Shown here: positions 55,261 to 63,045 of the stretch, piece after piece | Numbering within the stretch: the first letter of the stretch is position 1 | Layout of the letters: each line of letters starts with the position of its first letter | Assembly (NCBI GenBank): GCA_014802335.1 | Contig: JAAVCL010000027.1 | Span: 62,001-126,000, forward strand | From: Bacteroides sp. | GTDB taxonomy: Bacteria > Bacteroidota > Bacteroidia > Bacteroidales > Muribaculaceae | DNA length: 64,000 nucleotides | Direction: 5' to 3' | Position numbers and translations under genes: made by a program | Notes under the pieces: generated by a model | Databases searched by the model: none | What the model was told of the DNA's origin: nothing | What the model saw: the letters and a program-made list of their open reading frames with translations, nothing else

Positions 55261-55758
55261 ATGGACGATCAGATAAAATTAATGGATATCGGCGATAAAT
55301 TCCCCGATGTGCTTGGCAAGGATGCCGATGGTAATGAAATAAAACTTTCCGACTTCCCCGGGAAAATGTTTATAATTTATTTCTATCCGAAAGACAATAC
55401 CCCCGGTTGCACGATGGAGGCCATAAGTTTCCGCGACAATTATCAGACTTTCCTTGATATGGGTTATCAGATAATCGGAGTGAGCAAAGATTCGGAAGCA
55501 AGCCACAAGAAGTTTGCCGAAAAAAACTGTCTCCCGTTTCCGTTAGTTGCGGATACAGATCTTGAACTCTGTAAGACAGCCGGTGTGTGGCAGCCTAAGG
55601 TAATGGCCGGCAAAGCATATATGGGCATTGTAAGAACTACGTTTGTTACAGACAGTAACGGTGTGGTCACCGACCGTATTCTTAAGGTAAAGACAAAAGT
55701 CGCGTCAGATCAACTTTTCAAAATACTCGACGACAGGTATGATCCTAATCCTGCCTGA
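55261..55758 (+). CDS. bcp: Thioredoxin-dependent peroxiredoxin, Bcp type
   Basis: Reduces hydrogen peroxide and organic hydroperoxides in the cytoplasm. The 165-residue protein has 'YPKDNTPGCT' with the peroxidatic Cys50. E. coli Bcp has a resolving Cys five residues later, but here that position is Ser. Two further cysteines occur later ('KKFAEKNCLPF', 'LELCKTAG'), so the resolving mechanism may differ or be 1-Cys. The ATG at 55261 is chosen because the longer frame from 55201 overlaps the lepA terminator. A 12-bp hairpin follows the gene. Confidence 0.92.
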   Translation: MDDQIKLMDIGDKFPDVLGKDADGNEIKLSDFPGKMFIIYFYPKDNTPGCTMEAISFRDNYQTFLDMGYQIIGVSKDSEASHKKFAEKNCLPFPLVADTDLELCKTAGVWQPKVMAGKAYMGIVRTTFVTDSNGVVTDRILKVKTKVASDQLFKILDDRYDPNPA

Positions 55759-55807
55759 CAGTCAGTATGGCTAAGGCATAAGTTTATTAAGTTAATTACG
55801 TATCTAA

Positions 55808-55835
55808 GAAACAGCTCATTCAGATGAGCTGTTTC
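55808..55835. terminator. Hairpin terminator between bcp and nhaA
   Basis: A perfect 12-bp stem GAAACAGCTCAT (55808-55819) pairs with 55824-55835 across loop TCAG. The T-run is limited. Confidence 0.75.
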
Positions 55836-55873
55836 TGTACCCGACCTACAATAAAAGTCAAATCCCTGTTTAT

Positions 55874-57229
55874 ATGGCATCAGTTCTTTACACTGCACGG
55901 AAAACACTGCGCAACTACGCCAACGGTGGTAATGTGCTTATATTTGCAACGGCATTGGCACTTATAGTGGTTAATGTTCCGTTTTTTACGGATTTCTATA
56001 ACTCGCTGTGGACTCACGAACTCGCGTTGCAGGTGGGTTCATTCAATCTGTTCAGTCATCACGGCCACCCCATGAGTATTATGGCGTTTATCAATGATGC
56101 ACTCATGGCTCTGTTTTTCTTTTCTGTCGGACTCGAAATCAAACGTGAAGTTTTGGTGGGAGAGTTGTCGTCATTCAGAAATGCACTTCTGCCGATTGTG
56201 GCCGCAATCGGAGGGATGGCAATTCCGGTTGTGATATATGTGCTTATGGCCCACAACACAAACTATGCCGACGGATGGGCAATCCCGATGGCTACCGATA
56301 TTGCCTTTTCTCTCGGTGTCCTTGCCATGCTTGGAAATCGCGTCCCGGTGGGTTTGAAAATTTTTCTTACCACGCTGGCTGTTGTCGATGACATTGGAGG
56401 TATTTTAGTCATTGCCATTTTTTATAGTGGTTCTATCGACTTTACTCTGCTGCTTTGGGCTGCCGGTTGTATACTCCTTTTGGTAATTGGCGGTTATCTT
56501 GGAATTCAATCAAAAATGTTTTATGCATTCTTTGGTACATTCGTGTGGTTCTTTTTCCTGAACGCCGGAATTCATCCAACCATCGCCGGTGTGATTGTTG
56601 CATTTACCATTCCGGCCAAACCGGTCTACGCGCCAAAAAACTATATTAAAACAATCAGAAAGAATATTGGATATTTCTCGCATGAGAACGACGAGCAACT
56701 GCAGTCGCGCACAATTCTGAGCAAAGATCAGATGAACTGGCTCAAGGAAATTGAGTCAGCTTCCGATAAGGTTATATCGCCACTTCAGGATATGGAAGAT
56801 ACCCTTCATCCTCTTGTTAATTACATTATTGTGCCTTTATTTGCTTTTGCCAATGCCGGAATTTTCTTCGGAGATATGGAAATAAGTCAATTATTTCATG
56901 GCATTGCTCCGGCAATTATCATTGCCCTTGTGCTGGGGAAATTTATCGGTATTTTCTCTTTCTCCTGGCTCACCATCAAACTCGGGCTTGCTCCGATGCC
57001 CGAAGGTGGCAACTGGCCGCGCCTCGCCTCTGTGTCCATGCTGGGCGGAATCGGGTTCACAGTTTCTTTATTCATTGCCAATCTCTCCTTTGGCACGGGC
57101 GACCCCGTCCTTTCATTGCTGCTCAATGACTCCAAACTCGGAATCTTGATTGCATCACTGCTTGCCGGTGTCCTTGGCTGGTTTATGCTCCATATAACAT
57201 TGCCGAAGGAAGGTGAGGCCGAGGAATAA
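55874..57229 (+). CDS. nhaA: Na+/H+ antiporter NhaA
   Basis: Inner-membrane antiporter that expels sodium for protons. The 451-residue protein has about 12 helices and the NhaA hallmarks 'FFFSVGLEIKREVLVGEL', 'WAIPMATDIAFSLGVLAMLG' and the essential Asp pair D172-D173 in 'AVVDDIGGILVIA'. It is longer than E. coli NhaA (388), mainly through a hydrophilic loop at about 260-300 ('RKNIGYFSHENDEQLQSRT'), as in other Bacteroidota forms. It converges on the PHP phosphatase gene, with one arm of the GC-rich repeat between them. Confidence 0.95.
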   Translation: MASVLYTARKTLRNYANGGNVLIFATALALIVVNVPFFTDFYNSLWTHELALQVGSFNLFSHHGHPMSIMAFINDALMALFFFSVGLEIKREVLVGELSSFRNALLPIVAAIGGMAIPVVIYVLMAHNTNYADGWAIPMATDIAFSLGVLAMLGNRVPVGLKIFLTTLAVVDDIGGILVIAIFYSGSIDFTLLLWAAGCILLLVIGGYLGIQSKMFYAFFGTFVWFFFLNAGIHPTIAGVIVAFTIPAKPVYAPKNYIKTIRKNIGYFSHENDEQLQSRTILSKDQMNWLKEIESASDKVISPLQDMEDTLHPLVNYIIVPLFAFANAGIFFGDMEISQLFHGIAPAIIIALVLGKFIGIFSFSWLTIKLGLAPMPEGGNWPRLASVSMLGGIGFTVSLFIANLSFGTGDPVLSLLLNDSKLGILIASLLAGVLGWFMLHITLPKEGEAEE

Positions 57230-57262
57230 AACATTACCCCCCTCCAAATAAAAAGAAATAAA

Positions 57263-57292
57263 CGCGCCACGTCCCTACACACGTCCGGTAAT
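57263..57292. repeat. Solo arm of the GC-rich dispersed repeat
   Basis: CGCCACGTCCCTACAC followed by ACGTCCGGTAAT matches the right arm of the 112-bp element at 30162-30190 with a single substitution over about 28 bases. No partner arm is seen nearby. It lies between two convergent genes. Confidence 0.75.
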
Positions 57293-57304
57293 ATACTTTA
57301 AGGA

Positions 57305-58132
57305 TTACTTGGAGGATTGAGCATTGTGCATCCTGAAAAAAGCTTCATCACGCCCAACGTTGATTAACTCAGGATCATGGCAATCTGTATTTATTGCAAT
57401 GGGAATCTTCGCGTTCTGCAATTGTTCCCACCATTTTTCGGAGGGATAAAACCTGCCTGATTTTTCAAATGCCTTGGTGTTGATTTCTACAATAACTCCT
57501 GCATCCTTCGATTTGCTGATTACGTCATCAATGAGTGCGACATACCATTTCTGATCTTCGAGCGTCGGATCTGCCTGAGAGGCATTGCCGATTATTTTGT
57601 CGAAATGGCCTAATATCTCAAAGCCTCCAAGTTCAAGCATTGTGAGAACCTGCTCGAAGTATTTTTCAACTACATATCGCAGGTCTCCGTTATAACCCGC
57701 TTTTAGATATTTTGAGAATCGCTCGAATCTTCCGTCGCAGTCAAGTAAACGCCCCTCTTGATTTGGAACAAAATGGACTGAGCCGATACGATATTCTAAT
57801 GGTAATTTATGAAAGTAATCGATGTGCGGTCCGAAGTCCCGGCCCAAAAAGTCAACCTCCATACCGCAAAGCAGTCTGATCTTATCAGCATGCTGGTCTT
57901 GCAAGGCAGATAAATTATCAATGTATCTTGCCACATCGCTTTCGAGCATATTGCATCCCGATTCTACCGGAACCGGAGAATGGGGTGTGAAACCCCACAC
58001 TCCATAGCCGGCTTCTATTGCTGCTTTGGTCATTACCGACATCGGAACACGACCATCGCAATATTCTGTGTGAGAATGTAGATTATAATCTCTTCTCTCC
58101 GATATTAAGCTTACTAATTCCTCTGCTGTCAT
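57305..58132 (-). CDS. PHP-domain phosphatase, histidinol-phosphatase type
   Basis: The 275-residue metal-dependent phosphatase has the PHP motif 'YNLHSHTEYCDG' near residue 18, 'GFTPHSPVP', 'GMEVDF' and 'NTDCHDPE', consistent with HisK-type L-histidinol-phosphate phosphatase. In an isolated position without other his genes, a different phosphomonoester substrate is possible. It overlaps the cstA gene by 4 bases (ATGA), so both are co-translated. This pairing hints at a link to peptide or amino acid use. Confidence 0.85.
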   Translation of the reverse strand: MTAEELVSLISERRDYNLHSHTEYCDGRVPMSVMTKAAIEAGYGVWGFTPHSPVPVESGCNMLESDVARYIDNLSALQDQHADKIRLLCGMEVDFLGRDFGPHIDYFHKLPLEYRIGSVHFVPNQEGRLLDCDGRFERFSKYLKAGYNGDLRYVVEKYFEQVLTMLELGGFEILGHFDKIIGNASQADPTLEDQKWYVALIDDVISKSKDAGVIVEINTKAFEKSGRFYPSEKWWEQLQNAKIPIAINTDCHDPELINVGRDEAFFRMHNAQSSK

Positions 58133-59595
58133 GATTCAATAAGTTTCGACTCTGAAGATAAGCTTCTCTGATACTTGAAAAACAGAGCTGTAAGCAGCAA
58201 AGTTATGGTCAACCCGGTGCCTACCGAAATTTCGTATGGAATTGCTGAGTTGAGCAATGTTTGAGTAATGGCCGTCAGTCCCTCGGGAGCGTAAATTATA
58301 TATGTAGTGGTGACAGCGGTCATAAACATTGCCGGGACGAGAGTGATGAAATATGCTTTCCCGTTTCGGGCAAGCCATACAGTAATTGCCCAAAGGGTGA
58401 ACACCGCCAACACCTGATTGCACCAGGCAAAATATCTCCATAATGCTTCGTATGGAATCAGCATCACGACAAAGCAGAGAACAAAGATTGGAATTGAGAC
58501 TGCAAGCCGACGTGTGATTTTCTGCTGAGGTACTTTCATGAAATCAGATGCGATGAGTCGGGCGGAACGAAGTGCAGTATCCCCCGAGGTAATAGGTGCC
58601 GCTATTACTCCTAAGATAGCAAGAATCCCTCCGGCCGCTCCGAGCCATGATTGAGATATATTGTTGACAAGTACCGCCGGACTGCTTGACCCTAATGTCT
58701 GTTGAAGTTCTCCGTAACCACCCGTAAATGCTATTGCAGCTGCGGCCCAGATAAGTGCCACAACACCTTCGGTCACCATTGCTCCGTAGAATACGGGACG
58801 CGCATGTTTCTCATTTTTGAGACAACGAGCCATCATTGGTGACTGGGTGGCATGAAATCCGGAAATTGCACCACATGCTATCGAAACAAACATCATGGGA
58901 AAGATCGGTGCTGTGTCTGCATCTATTCGCTGATTCCCCAGGTGATGCCAAAATTCCGGCATATTCTCACTGTGAACATAGAGCATCGTCATTATCCCGA
59001 CGGCCATAAAGAGCAGTGCAAATCCAAAAATAGGATAAAGTTTTCCAATCAGTTTATCGATTGGAAGCAGAGTGGCAAGCATATAGTATGCAAAAATTAC
59101 TACAATCCAGAAAGTGCGGTCAAGATGTTCGGGAGTCAGCATGCCCAGCAAGTCGGCCGGATTATAAACGAATACCGCACCGACAAGAATCATCAGAAGC
59201 AGAGAGAAAATTCGAAGAACGTTTTTTATTCCGTTGCCAAGCTGATTGCCCACTATCTCGGGAAGTGAAGCACCGTCACTCCGCAAGGATAACATGCCTG
59301 AGAGATAATCGTGCACAGCGCCTGCAAAGATTGTGCCGAACACTATCCATAAAAAGGCTGCCGGACCGAACATAACACCCATTATTGCGCCAAAAATAGG
59401 ACCCAGCCCCGCTATGTTTAGAAACTGAATCAGAAATATTTTCCATGTTGGAAGCGGAACGAAATCAACCCCGTCTGCATGAGTGTGCACAGGAGTGGGA
59501 CGATCGGGATTCTGACCGAAAACCTTGGATACTACCGTGCCATAGACGAAGTATCCTACAATAAGAACTATAAGAGCAATGGTAAAAGATATCAT
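58129..59595 (-). CDS. cstA: Carbon starvation protein CstA family (peptide/pyruvate-type transporter)
   Basis: The 488-residue inner-membrane protein has about 13 helices. Conserved segments are 'FGQNPDRPTPVHTHADGVDFVP', 'FLNIAGLGPIFGAIMGVMFGP', 'AGAVHDYLSGMLSLR' and 'SGFHATQSPMMARC'. It is shorter than E. coli CstA (701) and lacks its C-terminal extension, as usual in Bacteroidota. Family members take up peptides or pyruvate during starvation; the substrate here is not known. It lies upstream of, and is coupled to, the PHP phosphatase gene. Confidence 0.93.
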   Translation of the reverse strand: MISFTIALIVLIVGYFVYGTVVSKVFGQNPDRPTPVHTHADGVDFVPLPTWKIFLIQFLNIAGLGPIFGAIMGVMFGPAAFLWIVFGTIFAGAVHDYLSGMLSLRSDGASLPEIVGNQLGNGIKNVLRIFSLLLMILVGAVFVYNPADLLGMLTPEHLDRTFWIVVIFAYYMLATLLPIDKLIGKLYPIFGFALLFMAVGIMTMLYVHSENMPEFWHHLGNQRIDADTAPIFPMMFVSIACGAISGFHATQSPMMARCLKNEKHARPVFYGAMVTEGVVALIWAAAAIAFTGGYGELQQTLGSSSPAVLVNNISQSWLGAAGGILAILGVIAAPITSGDTALRSARLIASDFMKVPQQKITRRLAVSIPIFVLCFVVMLIPYEALWRYFAWCNQVLAVFTLWAITVWLARNGKAYFITLVPAMFMTAVTTTYIIYAPEGLTAITQTLLNSAIPYEISVGTGLTITLLLTALFFKYQRSLSSESKLIES

Positions 59596-59695
59596 TTCAA
59601 AATGTTAAAAGTTATTTGAATTATTCAGGAATTTTAAATAAAATATACGTTCTTTGGTATCGACCCCGTGTGTCGTCTCTTTAAAGTTTAAAAAC

Positions 59696-60922
59696 TCATT
59701 TAAGGGTTTTGTAAACTTCCGACAAAAGTCTTTTCACTTCCTTACGTGAAGCCTCAATTTCTGTTTCAGACTTTTTAATTGCATTGGCAAGTGTGGCAGA
59801 TGAGCTCTGATTATATTGCCTGCGCATATCGTTGAGGCTTTGTTGACTGCGTGCAAGTTCCTTATCAGCGCTTAAATAAGCCTTCATTGCTGCGCGCGAT
59901 TTTGCATCCGGCAATTCGTCATAGCGTGTGAAGATTTTCCCTCCGCTGAAATGCAATGTAAATTCTCGTTCTTTCTCAATTCCGCCCGGATTTGTAGAAT
60001 CTATAATCTCATATAACTTCTCATAGTCCGCATCTTCCGGCTGGGTTGAGGCGATGTCGCTGATTCGGGCAAGCTCCACGATGTCTTCCCTGTCGGCCGG
60101 ATAATTGTTGCGAAGCTCACGCGGAATAAAAACATAAATTGTGATCGAGTCGTCAAGCTGATTCCGGTCGGTGGCCCACCAGCCAATCCCGTTAAGCTCA
60201 TCTATGGCAAGAAGATAATCGTCATACGGTGAGTTATATGGAAATCCGAGATTGCTTGGTTGCATAAAACTTCCGTCGGAAGCATCACGGGTTGCAACCA
60301 TTATGTCATATCCACCTATTGAATTTTCACCGTTATCGGCATAATAAAGTGTAACGCCATCGGCCATCATGAATGGAAAAACGGCATCGCCTTCTTCCAC
60401 CAGGTCTTCATCAAGAGGTTGCGGATCGCTCCAGTTGCCGTCTGTCAGCAATGTTGATTCCACCAATACGTTATAATCCGTGGAATCAGAAGGCTGCGAC
60501 CATATCTTATAGTTCCCACGCTCGCTTGTGAAGACATAATCTGTTTTGGTAGTGTCGCGCAGACGGCGGGGGAGAGCCTCTGTGCCCCCCAGAATGCCTG
60601 CTGATTTTGGCAGTCGGTAGGCACGGAAGAATTCAGCTCGGTTCACATCGATGCTGTCGATTATCTCGATATTTTCAACGCGCTCCAAAAAAGATTTGGC
60701 CCTGTTCAGCTGGCTGTGATACACGTCATATTTATCCGCAAAAAACTCATCACTCTTTTTTGCTTTTGCTTTCGCTTGGGAATATAGCCGGGCAGCCTCA
60801 TCAAATTGATAGTCAAGATAGGCCCGGCGTCCCTGGGCAAGGAGATCATCGGCGCTTTGAGCCATTACACTCCCCCCACATGCCGATAAACAAGTAATAA
60901 TTAGAAATAAACACTTTCTCAT
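59696..60922 (-). CDS. Exported PD40/beta-propeller-like protein with N-terminal TPR-like helices; function unknown
   Basis: The 408-residue protein begins with a signal sequence that could be read either as a lipobox (LSAC, Cys15) or as a cleaved signal ending VMAQ. A TPR-like helical hairpin follows ('RAYLDYQFDEAARLYSQAKAKAKK'), then WD40/PD40-like propeller repeats ('DAVFPFMMADGVTLYYADNG', 'IGGYDIMVATRD') and a C-terminal coiled coil. Similar proteins with an OmpA domain exist in gliding or T9SS loci, but none is present here. Its promoter places transcription almost at the ATG, suggesting a leaderless message. Confidence 0.7.
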   Translation of the reverse strand: MRKCLFLIITCLSACGGSVMAQSADDLLAQGRRAYLDYQFDEAARLYSQAKAKAKKSDEFFADKYDVYHSQLNRAKSFLERVENIEIIDSIDVNRAEFFRAYRLPKSAGILGGTEALPRRLRDTTKTDYVFTSERGNYKIWSQPSDSTDYNVLVESTLLTDGNWSDPQPLDEDLVEEGDAVFPFMMADGVTLYYADNGENSIGGYDIMVATRDASDGSFMQPSNLGFPYNSPYDDYLLAIDELNGIGWWATDRNQLDDSITIYVFIPRELRNNYPADREDIVELARISDIASTQPEDADYEKLYEIIDSTNPGGIEKEREFTLHFSGGKIFTRYDELPDAKSRAAMKAYLSADKELARSQQSLNDMRRQYNQSSSATLANAIKKSETEIEASRKEVKRLLSEVYKTLK

Positions 60923-60926
60923 ATCT

Positions 60927-60957
60927 CAAAATTAGTCAAAAGTTCTGAATTTGCAAA
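60927..60957 (-). promoter_or_regulatory. Minus-strand promoter for the PD40-like gene
   Basis: On the minus strand, TTTG (60957-60954), a 19-base spacer and TAATTTTG (60934-60927), a full consensus match. The predicted start is near 60921, at the ATG itself. Confidence 0.75.
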
Positions 60958-60990
60958 AAAGTAAAACCAATGTTTTGCACAAAAAAAGGA

Positions 60991-61016
60991 TTTGTGAGAA
61001 ATTTTTATTATCTTTG
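60991..61016 (+). promoter_or_regulatory. Probable promoter of the etf operon
   Basis: The -7 element TATCTTTG at 61009-61016 is a good match. The nearest TTTG (60991) is only 14 bases upstream, so the -33 part is poor. Transcription would begin near 61023, leaving a leader of about 120 bases. Confidence 0.55.
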
Positions 61017-61141
61017 CAGCGTCTTATGCCCAGAAGGGTAGAGTTCGGTTCTAATTCAAAGTAATAAATCAGACATCGTCTTCGGTTTTTAAAACCGCAC
61101 TCTAAGGACTTTCCACAGAAACATAATCTAATATAAATAAA

Positions 61142-62011
61142 ATGAGTTTGAACATCATCGTATTGGCCAAGCAGGTTCCCGACACACGCAACGTCGGCAA
61201 AGATGCAATGAAGGAAGACGGAACAATCAACCGTGCAGTCCTCCCGGCAATCTTTAACCCTGAGGACCTTAACGCCCTTGAACAGGCCCTGAAATTAAAG
61301 GAAATGTATCCCGGCTCAAAAGTGACTATTCTCACAATGGGCCCGGCCCGCGCCGCTGAAATCGTGCGCGAAGGCCTTTATCGCGGTGCAGATGGAGGTA
61401 TTGTGCTTTCAGACCGCGCTTTCGCCGGTTCTGATACACTTGCAACTTCTTACGCCCTCAGTGCTGCGGTGCGTAAAATTGGTAAATATGACCTCATTAT
61501 TGGTGGTCGTCAGGCCATTGACGGTGACACTGCGCAAGTTGGTCCGCAGATCGCTGAAAAACTCGGTCTCCCTCAGGTTACCTATGCCGAGGATATCATT
61601 GAAGTGAAAGATGGCAAGGCCATTGTGAAACGTCGCATCGAAAGCGGTGTGGAGACTGTTTCAGCCCCTCTTCCTCTGGTGGTGACTGTGAACGGTTCTG
61701 CCGACGCTTGCCGTCCGCGCAATGCCAAAAATGTTCAGAAATATAAATATGCGGCAGTGCCCTCCGAAGTGGCTGCCGATGATAAGAAAAAAGCTTTCAT
61801 TGAGGCGCGTCCTTATCTCGAAATAGGCGAGTGGTCGGCTCAGGACGTGAATGCCGATCTCGCTCAATGCGGTCTCTCAGGTTCTCCGACTAAGGTTAAG
61901 CAAATTGAAAATGTAGTTTTCACAGCTAAGGATGCACGCCGCGTCGAAAATAATGACGAAGAACTCGAAACTCTTATCAAAGAACTTATTGCTAATCACA
62001 CAATCGGCTAA
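61142..62011 (+). CDS. etfB: Electron transfer flavoprotein beta subunit
   Basis: Small ETF subunit that, with EtfA, accepts electrons from the acyl-CoA dehydrogenase encoded two genes downstream. The 289-residue protein has 'IIVLAKQVPDTRNVG' at the start, 'NPEDLNALEQALKLKE', 'GRQAIDGDTAQVGPQIAEKLGLPQVTYA' and a C-terminal recognition-loop region. It binds AMP, or FAD in bifurcating types; which type this is cannot be settled by eye. etfA starts 2 bases after its stop. Confidence 0.95.
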   Translation: MSLNIIVLAKQVPDTRNVGKDAMKEDGTINRAVLPAIFNPEDLNALEQALKLKEMYPGSKVTILTMGPARAAEIVREGLYRGADGGIVLSDRAFAGSDTLATSYALSAAVRKIGKYDLIIGGRQAIDGDTAQVGPQIAEKLGLPQVTYAEDIIEVKDGKAIVKRRIESGVETVSAPLPLVVTVNGSADACRPRNAKNVQKYKYAAVPSEVAADDKKKAFIEARPYLEIGEWSAQDVNADLAQCGLSGSPTKVKQIENVVFTAKDARRVENNDEELETLIKELIANHTIG

Positions 62012-62013
62012 TC

Positions 62014-63045
62014 ATGGCAACAGACAAGCATAATTTAATAGTATATTGCGAATTCGAAGATGGCAAGGTGGCCGATGTCAGCCTCGAGCTTCTTACTAAA
62101 GGCCGTCAACTCGCAGACAAACTCGGAATCAAACTTGAGGCCGTTGTGGCCGGCGACAACCTGAAGGATGTGGAGAAGCAAATCCTTCCTTATGGTGTTG
62201 ACACTGTCTATAAATTCGAAGACAAACGCCTTTATCCATACACTTCTCTTCCCCACAGTTCTATTCTCATTAACCTCTTTAAGGAGAAAGAACCTCGCAT
62301 TGCATTTATGGGTGCGACTTCAATTGGTCGTGACTTGGGTCCCCGTGTTTCTTCAGCTCTTCACAGCGGTCTTACCGCTGACTGCACTCAGCTTGAAATT
62401 GGTGACCATAAGGATGCCCGTTCCGGCGAAGAATACAAAGACCTCCTTCTCCAGATTCGTCCCGCATTCGGTGGTAACATCGTGGCTACTATCGTTAACC
62501 CCGAATGTCGCCCCCAGATGGCAACCGTGCGCGAGGGCGTAATGAAAAAAGAGGTGCGCGATTCGAACTATCATGGTGAAGTTGTAAACCTTAAGGCTGA
62601 CGATTATACTTCTCCCGAAGATTATGTGGTTGAGGTTATCGACCGCAACGTTGAGAAATCAAAGGTTAATCTTAAAGGCAGTCCTATCGTGGTTTGCGGT
62701 GGATACGGCATGGGCAGCAAGGAAAACTTCGAAATGCTTCATGAACTTGCCGATGTGCTGGGTGGTGAAGTTGGTGCAAGCCGTGCTGCAGTTGATGCAG
62801 GCTGGGCTGACCACGACCGTCAGATCGGTCAGACCGGTGTGACTGTGCGTCCAAAATTGTATATCGCTTGCGGCATTTCCGGCCAGATTCAGCATATAGC
62901 TGGTATGCAGGAGTCTTCAATCATTATTTCTATTAATAATGACCCCAATGCTCCCATTAACGATATCGCAGACTATGTCATCACCGGCAACGTGGAGGAT
63001 GTAGTGCCTAAATTAATCAAATATTACAAAAAGAATACAAAGTAA
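62014..63045 (+). CDS. etfA: Electron transfer flavoprotein alpha subunit
   Basis: FAD-binding ETF subunit. The 343-residue protein has an N-terminal domain similar to EtfB. The C-terminal FAD domain shows 'VVCGGYGMGSKENFEMLHELA', 'GASRAAVDAGW', 'QIGQTGVTVRPKLYIACGISGQIQH' and 'IAINND'-type 'ISINNDPNAPI', all characteristic. Its TAA stop overlaps the next ATG (TAATG), tying it to the dehydrogenase. Confidence 0.96.
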   Translation: MATDKHNLIVYCEFEDGKVADVSLELLTKGRQLADKLGIKLEAVVAGDNLKDVEKQILPYGVDTVYKFEDKRLYPYTSLPHSSILINLFKEKEPRIAFMGATSIGRDLGPRVSSALHSGLTADCTQLEIGDHKDARSGEEYKDLLLQIRPAFGGNIVATIVNPECRPQMATVREGVMKKEVRDSNYHGEVVNLKADDYTSPEDYVVEVIDRNVEKSKVNLKGSPIVVCGGYGMGSKENFEMLHELADVLGGEVGASRAAVDAGWADHDRQIGQTGVTVRPKLYIACGISGQIQHIAGMQESSIIISINNDPNAPINDIADYVITGNVEDVVPKLIKYYKKNTK

